DNA of 19,590 nucleotides from DATKCN01 sp035513175 (GTDB taxonomy: Bacteria > Chloroflexota > Chloroflexia > Thermomicrobiales > CFX8): the NCBI GenBank assembly GCA_035513175.1, contig DATKCN010000034.1, positions 1 to 19,590 on the forward strand, in the 5' to 3' direction. Under the pieces are notes generated by a model. The model ran no database searches and had not been told where the DNA came from. It was given only the letters and a program-made list of their open reading frames with translations. How positions within the stretch are numbered: the first letter of the stretch is position 1; the number at the start of each line of letters is the position of its first letter. Shown here piece by piece: positions 1 through 6,804 of the stretch. A program made the position numbers and the translations under genes.

Positions 1-270
1 GCCCAAATCGTTGCCGGTCATGCAGGCCGCGACGCTCAAGGTCACGCCGGACGCGGCGCAGGCGGTCAGCGTGCCCGCTTCGGCGCCGCTCCAGGCAGTG
101 ATGACGTCCCCGGCGCGGGCGAAGAGCTGGTCCATGTCCCACTGCCACTTCATGCCACTGGCCACGGCCTCGCAGACGGCCGGGCTGCTCATCGACGCCC
201 CGTAGGTGGTCAGAGGGCCGGACAGGTTGATGACCGGCGTCAGGTTGTATTTCTTGTGCAGATCAATCAT
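1..270 (-). CDS. SelA-like PLP-dependent enzyme, N-terminal 90 residues (runs off window)
   Basis: The frame opens with ATG at 270-268, seven bases after a good AGGAG ribosome-binding site, and stays open to base 1, so only the first 90 residues are visible. The peptide starts MIDLHKKYNLTPVINLSGPL and carries an N-terminal pattern (P-V-I-N-x-S-G, then A-V-x-E-A-V, then a G-A-E-A-G-x-L-T-A-x-A-A-S-G block) that aligns with the complete SelA-like protein at 8092-9246. The family is fold-type I PLP enzymes related to selenocysteine synthase SelA and D-glucosaminate-6-phosphate ammonia-lyase; most members act on amino sugars or amino acids rather than tRNA. The PLP lysine lies outside the window. 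It is transcribed divergently from the dihydroxyphthalate decarboxylase-like gene. The exact substrate cannot be read from this fragment. Confidence 0.8.
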   Translation of the reverse strand, partial: MIDLHKKYNLTPVINLSGPLTTYGASMSSPAVCEAVASGMKWQWDMDQLFARAGDVITAWSGAEAGTLTACAASGVTLSVAACMTGNDLG

Positions 271-422
271 GACATGCTCCTACAACTATGATCGACATGA
301 GCCTACGCTATAACGTTGACATATCCGCGCTCACATGCGAACGCAGAACTCGATGACACTCTTCACCGTTGATTCAGGATATCACACGGCACGTTTACAC
401 GCCCTTGCCCCTCTGTACATCG

Positions 423-451
423 TGGACAACGTGGCTCATATCTGGTATTGT
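423..451 (+). promoter_or_regulatory. Candidate sigma70 promoter for the dihydroxyphthalate decarboxylase-like gene
   Basis: TGGACA (423-428) and TATTGT (446-451) are separated by exactly 17 nt, placing a start site near 458 and giving a leader of about 36 nt. Consensus match is good at both boxes. The rest of the 271-493 divergent region shows no clear minus-strand promoter for the SelA-like gene. Confidence 0.5.
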
Positions 452-493
452 CGGTCGCACATGATGGAGAGTCGTGATTGAAACGAAGGGCGC

Positions 494-1459
494 ATGCACG
501 TGCAGAGTCTGCCGATCAAGCTGGTTATTCGGAACTATGATTCGATCACCCCGCTGTCCAATGGCGACGTGACGGCGGAGGGCATAGACCTGCGACTGGA
601 CCGCGAGACTCCGATGGCAGCGTTTCTCACGGATGAGTCGTTCCAGGCGGGCGAGCTCTCGTTCGCCGGCTACCTGCGGCGCCTTGTCGATAACAACCGG
701 GACATCATCGGAATGCCTGTCTTCGTGATGCGTGGCTTTCGCCAGCGTTGCTTCCTGGTCAGGCGCGACAGTGGCATGACGTCGCTTGCCGATCTGGCCG
801 GCAAGCGCATCGGCGTCGATGTCTTTGGAGCGACCGGGCACACATGGAATCGCGCTGCCTTGCGGGAAGCAGGCATCGACATCACGGGCATCCGCTGGAT
901 CGTCGGACCACCCGAGACCCTGCCGGCCCAGCCCACTCCCGGCGCCGGACTCCCGCCGCACGCCAGCCCGGCGCCGGATGGCAAGACGCTCATGGAGCTG
1001 CTGCTGGCGGGCGAGATCGACTCGCTGATCATGTCCCAGCCGCCACGCTCGTTCTACGAGGCCGGCAGCCCGCTGGCGCGGCTGCTGCCCAACTTCCGTG
1101 AGGTCGAGGAGGCGTACGCGGCACGGATCGGATTCCTGCCCCCATTCCACATCGTGGGGCTGCGCGCCAGCGTCGTCGACGAGCATCCGTGGGTCGTGCG
1201 GAGCCTGTTCAACGCGTTCGACGCGGCGCAGAAGCTGGCCGCCGAGCGCCGGTTGAACCTGGCTGATGTCGCGCCCTGGGTGCTGGAGGAACTGGAATCG
1301 GCGGAGCGGACGCTCGGACCCGATTGGCAAACGCACGGGGTCGAGCCGAACCGGGCAGCTATCGCGACGTTCTGCCACGAGATGCACTCGCAGGGAATCA
1401 TCGACACGGCGATCGATCCGGTGACGGTCTTCGCCGACTTCGAGCGGGCGATGGCGTAG
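494..1459 (+). CDS. 4,5-dihydroxyphthalate decarboxylase-like protein (periplasmic-binding-protein fold)
   Basis: A 321-residue protein of the family annotated as 4,5-dihydroxyphthalate decarboxylase, which has the type 2 periplasmic-binding-protein fold and is related to NMT1/SsuA-type binding proteins. Visible family features: an N-terminal strand followed by a D/N-Y-D-x-x-x-P-L-x-N-G-x-V-x-x-E-G-I-D-L block (residues 14-34), F-x-x-x-E-L-S-F-A-G-Y-L (about 51-61), an I-P/G-x-P-V-F-x-x-R-x-F-R block (about 75-85) and D-L-A-G-K-R-I-G-V-D (about 99-108). No signal peptide is seen, so a cytoplasmic enzyme is more likely than a secreted binding protein. ATG 494 follows GAAGGG closely; GTG at 500, two codons on, would have more normal spacing. 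An in-frame stop at 479-481 prevents a longer start. Its true substrate is unknown: many members of this family are not phthalate enzymes. Confidence 0.75.
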   Translation: MHVQSLPIKLVIRNYDSITPLSNGDVTAEGIDLRLDRETPMAAFLTDESFQAGELSFAGYLRRLVDNNRDIIGMPVFVMRGFRQRCFLVRRDSGMTSLADLAGKRIGVDVFGATGHTWNRAALREAGIDITGIRWIVGPPETLPAQPTPGAGLPPHASPAPDGKTLMELLLAGEIDSLIMSQPPRSFYEAGSPLARLLPNFREVEEAYAARIGFLPPFHIVGLRASVVDEHPWVVRSLFNAFDAAQKLAAERRLNLADVAPWVLEELESAERTLGPDWQTHGVEPNRAAIATFCHEMHSQGIIDTAIDPVTVFADFERAMA

Positions 1460-1602
1460 CGCGGACCGAACGCCGTGCGTGGGCCGGTCTTGCCGGCGCC
1501 TGTCGTGGGCTGGCAGGGCCGCGGCGCCCCGCTGGCTGAACCCGTGTCGTGCTGTCATGCCCCGTGTGCCCGACCGTTCATGTCATGCCGCGATCGTGCG
1601 CG

Positions 1603-2511
1603 TCAGGTGCGCAGGCGCGGATCGAGGCGATCCCGCAACGCGTCGCCGAGGATGTTGAAGGCAAGCACCGTGGCCGAAATGATGACGGCCGGCCAGATGA
1701 CGCCATAGGCGCTCAGGTTCATGAAGCGGCTCGATTGTTGGATGGTGCGGCCCCAGGACGGCACCGATGGCGGCGGTCCCAGCCCCAGGAAACTCAGGCC
1801 CGCCTCCAGCAGGATCGCCGTGCCCATGGCCAGTGAGATCTGCACGATGATCGGAGCCAGGATGTTCGGCAGGACTCCGCGCGCCAGGATTCTGCCGGTG
1901 CGCGCGCCAATGGCCCTGTAGGCTTCGATGTAGTCGTTTTCCTGAATCGAGAGGGTCGTCGCGTAGGCGACCCGCTGAAAGCGGGGTATGTACAGAAACC
2001 CGATGACCAGAATGATGTTGACGACCGAGGTCCCGAGGAACGCTATGATGAACAGCGCCAGCAGAATCCCGGGAAACGCCAAAATACCGTCCGCGAAGCG
2101 CATGAGGATGGTGTCCACCGGGCTGCCGAAATGCGCCGAGAGCATGCCCAGGGTCGTGCCAACGATCGCCGCGATGGCAACGCTGACAATGCTGACGATG
2201 AGGGTGATACGCGCGCCATAGATGAGGCGAGTGTAGATGTCGCGCCCGAACTCGTCGGTTCCCAGGGGAAATTCGAGGCTGGGAGGGCGGTGCTGCTCGC
2301 CCGAGCGGATCTGGGCCGGCTCGCCGATGGTGATCAGCGGGGCGGCCAGCGCGGCCAGCGCCAGCAGCAGGATGAATCCGCCGCTGGCGATGACGCGCGG
2401 GGTGCGCGTGGCCCAGCGGACCCAGTCCAGGAACGCGTTCGGCCGTTGTTTCGCTGAGACAGCTTGCAGCGAGCTTTCCGGTTCCATGGCGTTGGTCGAT
2501 CCCACCATCAT
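1603..2511 (-). CDS. Peptide-type ABC transporter permease (DppC/OppC family)
   Basis: A 302-residue inner-membrane permease of the dipeptide/oligopeptide/nickel (DppC) type. It has an N-terminal cytoplasmic tail, a first hydrophobic segment around residues 40-62, a G-T-D-E-F-G-R-D-I-Y-T-R-L-I-Y-G-A-R motif (about 84-101) that is diagnostic of DppC-like proteins, further membrane segments, and the EAA loop E-A-Y-R-A-I-G-A-R-T-G-R-I-L (about 197-210), which contacts the ATPase. The protein ends in the typical G-D-A-L-R-D-R-L-D-P-R-L. Its ATG overlaps the stop codon of the upstream permease by one base (TGATG), implying translational coupling; a second ATG follows directly and a further one lies at residue 9. 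It is the last gene of the importer operon. No ATPase gene follows, because a convergent gene lies downstream. Confidence 0.93.
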   Translation of the reverse strand: MMVGSTNAMEPESSLQAVSAKQRPNAFLDWVRWATRTPRVIASGGFILLLALAALAAPLITIGEPAQIRSGEQHRPPSLEFPLGTDEFGRDIYTRLIYGARITLIVSIVSVAIAAIVGTTLGMLSAHFGSPVDTILMRFADGILAFPGILLALFIIAFLGTSVVNIILVIGFLYIPRFQRVAYATTLSIQENDYIEAYRAIGARTGRILARGVLPNILAPIIVQISLAMGTAILLEAGLSFLGLGPPPSVPSWGRTIQQSSRFMNLSAYGVIWPAVIISATVLAFNILGDALRDRLDPRLRT

Positions 2512-3473
2512 CAGTTCCGATCGACCCGGATGCGCGGATCGAAGAACGCGTACGACAGGTCAGTCAGCAGGTTGATCAGGACGAACGAGAGCGCCACGAC
2601 CAGGACGACGGCCTGGATGACGGGATAGTCGCGCTGGCCGATAGCGGTGAGAAACAGGCGGCCCATGCCCGGCCAGTTGAAGATGAACTCGATGATGACG
2701 CTGCCCGCGAACAACCCGCCAAACTGCAGGCCCATGACCGTGATCACCGGCAGCATCGAATTGCGCATGACGTGCCTGACGATCACCGGCGCTTCCGCTA
2801 GGCCCTTCGCGCGGGCGGTGCGCACGTAGTCGCTCCCCAGTTCCTCCAGCACCGATGAGCGCGTCATGCGCATGATGACGGCCAGCGGGCTCAACGCCAG
2901 GCTGACGATTGGCAGGGCAGCGGCTTTGAGGAATCCATTCATGTCATCCAGCGGATGCACGAAGCTCCCGGCCGGCAGCCAGCCGAGCCTCACGGCAAAC
3001 AGCAGGATCAGCAGCGTCCCGATGACGAACGTCGGAACCGAAAACCCGAGCAGCGCCACGGCTGAGATGATGGGGTCCCACATCGTGCGACGCAAGCGGG
3101 CGCCGAGGATGCCAAGCGGCACGCCGATCGCGATGGCGAGCAGGGTTGCTGGAATGCCCAGCATCAGGCTGCGGGGCAGGCGCTTGAGGAGCACCGTCGA
3201 CGCCACGGGCTCGTTGTTCCTGAAGGAGACGCCGAAGTCCAGCCGTGAGATTTTGCCCAGCCAGGTGACGTATTGGCGGTAGACGGGCTGATCCAGGCCG
3301 AGCTCAGTCTTGACCCGGTCGATGTCCTCCTGTGTCGGCTGCGCGTCTTCGCCGCCAAGGATCATCGTCGCCGGGTCGCCGGGCAGCAGGTGAATCATCA
3401 TGAACACGACGGTGACGATGATGAACGAGAGTATCGCCGTGTGAACCAATCGTCTGAGAAGGTACGCGATCAC
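2511..3473 (-). CDS. Peptide-type ABC transporter permease (DppB/OppB family)
   Basis: A 320-residue permease with the DppB hallmark N-terminus (Y-L-L-R-R-L), a first membrane segment (about 10-32) ending in L-L-P-G-D-P-A, a periplasmic stretch with L-G-L-D-Q-P-V-Y-x-Q-Y-x-x-W, then the remaining membrane segments. The EAA loop is L-G-S-D-Y-V-R-T-A-R-A-K-G-L (about 208-221). The C-terminal end Y-x-x-F-D-P-R-I-R is typical. It starts with GTG at 3473-3471 behind an AGGA ribosome-binding site. It pairs with the DppC-like permease directly downstream to form the membrane channel of a family-5 solute importer. Confidence 0.93.
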   Translation of the reverse strand: MIAYLLRRLVHTAILSFIIVTVVFMMIHLLPGDPATMILGGEDAQPTQEDIDRVKTELGLDQPVYRQYVTWLGKISRLDFGVSFRNNEPVASTVLLKRLPRSLMLGIPATLLAIAIGVPLGILGARLRRTMWDPIISAVALLGFSVPTFVIGTLLILLFAVRLGWLPAGSFVHPLDDMNGFLKAAALPIVSLALSPLAVIMRMTRSSVLEELGSDYVRTARAKGLAEAPVIVRHVMRNSMLPVITVMGLQFGGLFAGSVIIEFIFNWPGMGRLFLTAIGQRDYPVIQAVVLVVALSFVLINLLTDLSYAFFDPRIRVDRN

Positions 3474-3507
3474 AAGCGCTTTCCTGTGCAGTGCGGCTCA
3501 TACGCGG

Positions 3508-3539
3508 GTATCGGCAGTGGATGATCCCACTGCCGATAC
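3508..3539 (-). promoter_or_regulatory. Perfect 13-bp stem-loop between binding-protein and permease genes
   Basis: GTATCGGCAGTGG (3508-3520) and its exact reverse complement (3527-3539) flank a 6-nt loop. The hairpin lies 14 nt after the stop codon of the binding protein and 34 nt before the first permease gene. There is no T-run on either side on either strand, so a classic intrinsic terminator is unlikely. Such hairpins in ABC operons commonly protect the upstream mRNA and raise binding protein over permease; that role is inferred here. Confidence 0.7.
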
Positions 3540-3553
3540 TGTAAGCGATTGGT

Positions 3554-5272
3554 CTAGGCCTCGTCGTCGATCCAGAGCCATTCCATGAACTGCGGGGACG
3601 CCGAACCAACGCCGGGCACCCGAACGTATCCCTTGACGTTAGCCGCACATGCCTCCGCTTGCGGCCGGAAGTTGATGAAGACGAACGGAGTGACCTCAAG
3701 CAAGCGGCGCTCCAGTTCCAGGTAGATCGCTTGGCGCGCCGCAACATCTGCGACCGACCGTCCTTCTTCAAGGAGGCGGTCAATCTCGTCATCGCTGAAG
3801 CCGATGCCGACCGCGTACACAGGGCCTTCCGACGAGATGTACAGGCTGTAGAAGTCAGGATCGGTCCAGGGGTTGGCGGCGCCGTCGAACATGATCGTGT
3901 AGTCGCCCGAGAAGCGCTTGTCGACACGAACCGCCGATTCGAGCGGCTGCAGCTCGGCCGAAATGCCGATCGCTCTCCACTGTTCGACGATGATCTGGGC
4001 GCTGTCGAGATGATTGGGCTCCGAGGAGGATTCGAGCGTGAACGACAGCTCGCTCGGATCGTCGTAGCCGGCCTCGGCCAGCAGTTCCAGTGCTTTATCC
4101 GGATCGTACGACCAGTGTCCATCCAGCTCCTGGCTGTACCAGACCGGATCGTTGGGCGGAATGAGCCCGACGGTCATCGGCACGCCGAGACCCACGAACG
4201 CGAGATCGATGACGACCTCCCGGTCGATCGCGTAGTTGAGTGCCTGGCGCACGAGCGGATCGGTCATCGGCTCGCGATTCACGTTGATGCGGATGTAGTT
4301 GTAGATGTCGTAGCCCGAGAAGACGGTGAAGTTGGGATCGGCGTCGAGTTCTGCCACGAACTGCGACGGAATATACTCGGCGAAATTGACATCGCCGCTC
4401 CTGAGCGCGGCGATGCGGGCGCTATCGTCCGGAATGGCCAGAACTTCGACCCGATCGAGATACGGCATCCCCGGCTGCCAATAGTCAGGATTCTTCACCA
4501 GTACGTACTGCACGTCCGGCTCGAAAGATTCCAGCGTGAACGGTCCGGTGCCGTTCATCTCTCGATCGTAGTCTCCCTGGAACGCGGAGCTGACGATCGT
4601 CGCCGCCCGGTTTGCCAGCACGGAGAGGAACGTCGCGTAGGGTTCCTGCATCGTCACCGCGACCGTAAAGTCGTCGGTGGCCTCGTACGACGCCATGCGG
4701 GCGAACTCGGGACGGCGCGTCGCCCCGGTTTCCTCATCGAGAATGCGGTCGAAGCTGAAGACGACATCCGCCGCCGTCAGCGGCGCTCCATCATGGAAGG
4801 TCACGCCCTCGCGGATGTGGAAGACGTAGCTCAGTTCGTCCGGCGTCTCCCAGGACTCCGCCAGCGCTGGGGCCAGGAAGCCTTCCGGGTCATAGGAGAT
4901 GAGCGTGTCATAGACATTGAGTTGGAGCAATGTCGTGCTGATCGTATGATCGATCTGCGGCGGGATGAGACCAAACCCTCGGCTGCCATATCTCAGCGTA
5001 CCGCCTGGTTTCGGCTCTCCGGCAACCTGCTCGACGGTGGCTGTTGGCGCATCGGCGCCGGTGGTGGCCGTCGGGTCGGGGGCGCCAGCCGTGGTGCCCG
5101 TTGCAGCTGGCGCGGCGGTCGGATCGTCGTCGCCGCCGCACGCGGTAAGCAGTGTCGTGACGCCAGCGACCGAGATGCCAAGCAACCCGGCGCGCCGCAT
5201 GAGCGTCCGACGGCTCAACTGTTCGTCGGACAGTCGCTGGATTCTCTGCTGGAGCTCACTGATGGTGTTCAA
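3554..5272 (-). CDS. ABC transporter substrate-binding lipoprotein, family 5 (peptide/opine type)
   Basis: A 572-residue extracytoplasmic solute-binding protein (SBP_bac_5 family). The N-terminus has a twin-arginine motif (S-R-R-T-L-M-R-R, residues 20-27), a hydrophobic stretch and a lipobox L-T-A-C with Cys45, so it is probably Tat-exported and lipid-anchored. An Ala/Thr/Pro/Gly linker follows (about 50-85). The mature domain shows P-G-G-T-L-R-Y, the L-A-E-S-W-E-T-P-D block, F-H-D-G-A-P-L-T-A-x-D-V-V-F-S-F-D (about 160-175), and the family signature N-R-E-P-M-T-D-P-L-V-R-Q-A-L-N-Y-A-I-D-R. It starts with TTG at 5272-5270 behind a strong GAGGAGGG ribosome-binding site. It is the first gene of the importer operon. 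The ligand (peptide, opine, other amine) cannot be read from the sequence. Confidence 0.94.
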   Translation of the reverse strand: MNTISELQQRIQRLSDEQLSRRTLMRRAGLLGISVAGVTTLLTACGGDDDPTAAPAATGTTAGAPDPTATTGADAPTATVEQVAGEPKPGGTLRYGSRGFGLIPPQIDHTISTTLLQLNVYDTLISYDPEGFLAPALAESWETPDELSYVFHIREGVTFHDGAPLTAADVVFSFDRILDEETGATRRPEFARMASYEATDDFTVAVTMQEPYATFLSVLANRAATIVSSAFQGDYDREMNGTGPFTLESFEPDVQYVLVKNPDYWQPGMPYLDRVEVLAIPDDSARIAALRSGDVNFAEYIPSQFVAELDADPNFTVFSGYDIYNYIRINVNREPMTDPLVRQALNYAIDREVVIDLAFVGLGVPMTVGLIPPNDPVWYSQELDGHWSYDPDKALELLAEAGYDDPSELSFTLESSSEPNHLDSAQIIVEQWRAIGISAELQPLESAVRVDKRFSGDYTIMFDGAANPWTDPDFYSLYISSEGPVYAVGIGFSDDEIDRLLEEGRSVADVAARQAIYLELERRLLEVTPFVFINFRPQAEACAANVKGYVRVPGVGSASPQFMEWLWIDDEA

Positions 5273-5590
5273 GGTCCCTCCTCAGGCCATGCTGGTTCCT
5301 CGTCATGACAATCGTGATTGGGAATGCGTGAATCCGCGCGTTCCACGCATGACGTAGCACCAGATCGGTATCGACCGAGTTCCAACGGCGGCGCCGTGGC
5401 CACCTCCCATACCGTCGTGTGCACCTTCCTTTTCTTATGCAGCCGGGACCGCCGCGACCGGTAGGCCAATTCCCGGAAGACATCCAACTGACCATGACCG
5501 CGGTGACTTCTCTCCTCGACCGTGCGCGCCGCAAAACATTGCTTGCCAGCCCGAATATTGATATGTCCTATGACACTAGGCCACTTCGAT
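5273..5590 (-). other. Long 5' leader of the importer operon
   Basis: If transcription begins about 7 nt after the -10 box at 5597-5602, the message has roughly 318 untranslated nucleotides before the TTG start. The leader contains the candidate GntR operator near its 5' end. I see no recognised riboswitch core, T-box or terminator. An open frame crosses it, but it has no convincing ribosome-binding site and begins within the promoter, so I do not call it a gene. Confidence 0.4.
5564..5581. promoter_or_regulatory. Candidate GntR operator, importer operon
   Basis: The plus-strand sequence TGTCCTATGACACTAGGC matches 16 of 18 bases of the sequence in front of the GntR gene at 6652-6669. It contains TGTC-N4-GACA and the imperfect palindrome CCTAT-N4-CTAGG. 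It sits 21 nt downstream of the -10 box, in the transcribed region, where a bound repressor would act as a roadblock. Confidence 0.6.
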
Positions 5591-5596
5591 CTGCGT

Positions 5597-5625
5597 AGAA
5601 TAGCCCATACCCTGAGCCATGTCAA
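5597..5625 (-). promoter_or_regulatory. Sigma70-type promoter of the importer operon
   Basis: On the minus strand a perfect TTGACA (-35, 5620-5625) and TATTCT (-10, 5597-5602) are separated by exactly 17 nt. This is the best promoter match in the window and points at the binding-protein/permease operon. The short stretch 5626-5689 up to the GntR stop shows nothing else. Confidence 0.8.
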
Positions 5626-5689
5626 TGCGCGGAGGTTGCAGCGGACTCGTCACTTGGCGTTTCTTACTCTCATCATCCCGCGGCTGAGT

Positions 5690-6643
5690 TCACCGAACAG
5701 CGCGGGTGTCACTCGTGAGTGCGAACTCCGGCGATTGCCCGACGCGCTGAATCGCAATGCGCACCTGCTCGATGGAACGCTCGTCTGTCTGATAGCGGAC
5801 GTGCATGAACGGCACGCCTGCAATTCGCTCCCAGTTCTCATTGTCGGCCCGCTGCGTGCACACGACACATTCGACCGTGCCGCGCATGGCGTCCAGCTCG
5901 TCAGGCTCCCTCACGCCCGCCGTCATCATCGGCACATCGATCTGAAACCCGAGCAGGCGCCGCAACCGCTCGGCGGCAACCGGGTTGACCGCGACGATGC
6001 CCAGTGGCCCGGTTGTGACCGCCGTCGCGATGCGCGCGATATCGGCGCTGTTGGCCGAGACGACGAGCCCGATCAGGTGGTCGGTTCTCCCGTCGATCTC
6101 GTCGCGCACCTCGTTCAGATGGAAAAAGGGCGTTACGACGATGTCGTCGGGCTCGACCTTGCCAAGCTGCCCCAGCAGGATTGGCCGGACGACCGTTTCG
6201 AGCCGGATCGTGAGTTCCTGGGCATAGGCGCGGGCTTCGATCTCATTGCATTCCGCGACGTAAATGCGCGGCATCCGGTAGCTCGCGAAGAACTCAAACG
6301 CGATGTCGCTCAGCATGCGCGTCATGTCGGCAGACGACAGGCCGATGAGCCGGCTCTCCATCAGCAGCGTCTGGAGGGTTGCGCGCACCCGCTGGTAGAA
6401 GACATCTTCCGGCGCGGCCTTGCCGTCTCCGATTACGACTGGCGGGCGATTAACGGCCAGCTCGATCAGTTGGTCGTCAGCCAGCTCGTGGTAAATCTTG
6501 TTCGCCGTGTTACGATTAATGCCAAACTGCGCGGCCAGATCCCGCGTGCTGGGTAGCTGGCTGCCACGCGGGTAAATGCCGCTGCGAATCGCGTCTCGCA
6601 AGACGAGCCTGGCTTGAGTTGCAGAATGTGCCGGTCGCGCCAT
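5690..6643 (-). CDS. GntR-family transcriptional regulator
   Basis: A 317-residue regulator with an N-terminal GntR winged helix-turn-helix: I-R-S-G-I-Y-P-R-G-S-Q-L-P-S-T-R-D-L-A (residues 19-37) and the recognition-helix region F-G-I-N-R-N-T-A-N-K-I-Y-H-E-L (about 40-54). The remaining 240 residues do not look like an FCD, UTRA or aminotransferase-type effector domain. They contain alternating hydrophobic strands (around residues 175-215 and later) that could form an alpha/beta ligand-binding domain, which I do not recognise. ATG 6643-6641 is the first residue consistent with the family. It lies directly upstream of the importer operon, on the same strand. The same 18-nt motif in its own leader and in the importer leader suggests autoregulation and control of the importer. 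Confidence 0.88.
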   Translation of the reverse strand: MARPAHSATQARLVLRDAIRSGIYPRGSQLPSTRDLAAQFGINRNTANKIYHELADDQLIELAVNRPPVVIGDGKAAPEDVFYQRVRATLQTLLMESRLIGLSSADMTRMLSDIAFEFFASYRMPRIYVAECNEIEARAYAQELTIRLETVVRPILLGQLGKVEPDDIVVTPFFHLNEVRDEIDGRTDHLIGLVVSANSADIARIATAVTTGPLGIVAVNPVAAERLRRLLGFQIDVPMMTAGVREPDELDAMRGTVECVVCTQRADNENWERIAGVPFMHVRYQTDERSIEQVRIAIQRVGQSPEFALTSDTRAVR

Positions 6644-6651
6644 GTGCCGTC

Positions 6652-6669
6652 TGTCCTATGCCAATAGGC
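6652..6669. promoter_or_regulatory. Candidate GntR operator, regulator's own leader
   Basis: The plus-strand sequence TGTCCTATGCCAATAGGC contains a perfect CCTAT-N4-ATAGG palindrome (6655-6668). It matches 16 of 18 bases of the site at 5564-5581, and lies 22 nt downstream of this gene's -10 box, almost the same spacing as in the importer operon. Confidence 0.6.
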
Positions 6670-6685
6670 GACAGGTTTAGCCGCC

Positions 6686-6714
6686 ATCATACGGCAACTG
6701 GCTGGCTGAATCAA
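6686..6714 (-). promoter_or_regulatory. Sigma70-type promoter of the GntR gene
   Basis: On the minus strand TTGATT (-35, 6709-6714) and TATGAT (-10, 6686-6691) are separated by exactly 17 nt. The predicted start near 6679 gives a leader of about 36 nt that includes the candidate operator. Confidence 0.7.
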
Positions 6715-6804
6715 TATAGACGGTCAATCGGCGCGCTGGTGCGTCTGGATGGTCCAGCCCGCGGGCCGGGCACGCGCCAGCCGCAGTGAGCCGCTCGCGT
6801 CGCA

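Noticed and set aside
395..1558. A 387-codon minus-strand frame opposite the dihydroxyphthalate decarboxylase-like gene
   Set aside because: No conserved motif; the plus frame shows clear family blocks and a promoter.
3508..3539. Intrinsic terminator
   Set aside because: No T-run follows the stem on either strand, and termination here would cut off the permeases.
3659..5308. A 549-codon plus-strand frame opposite the binding-protein gene
   Set aside because: It mirrors the SBP_bac_5 gene, has no family motif, and the minus gene has signal peptide, lipobox and ribosome-binding site.
5269..5625. A 118-codon frame across the importer leader
   Set aside because: Its start lies within the -35 box of the promoter, there is no ribosome-binding site, and the composition is not protein-like.
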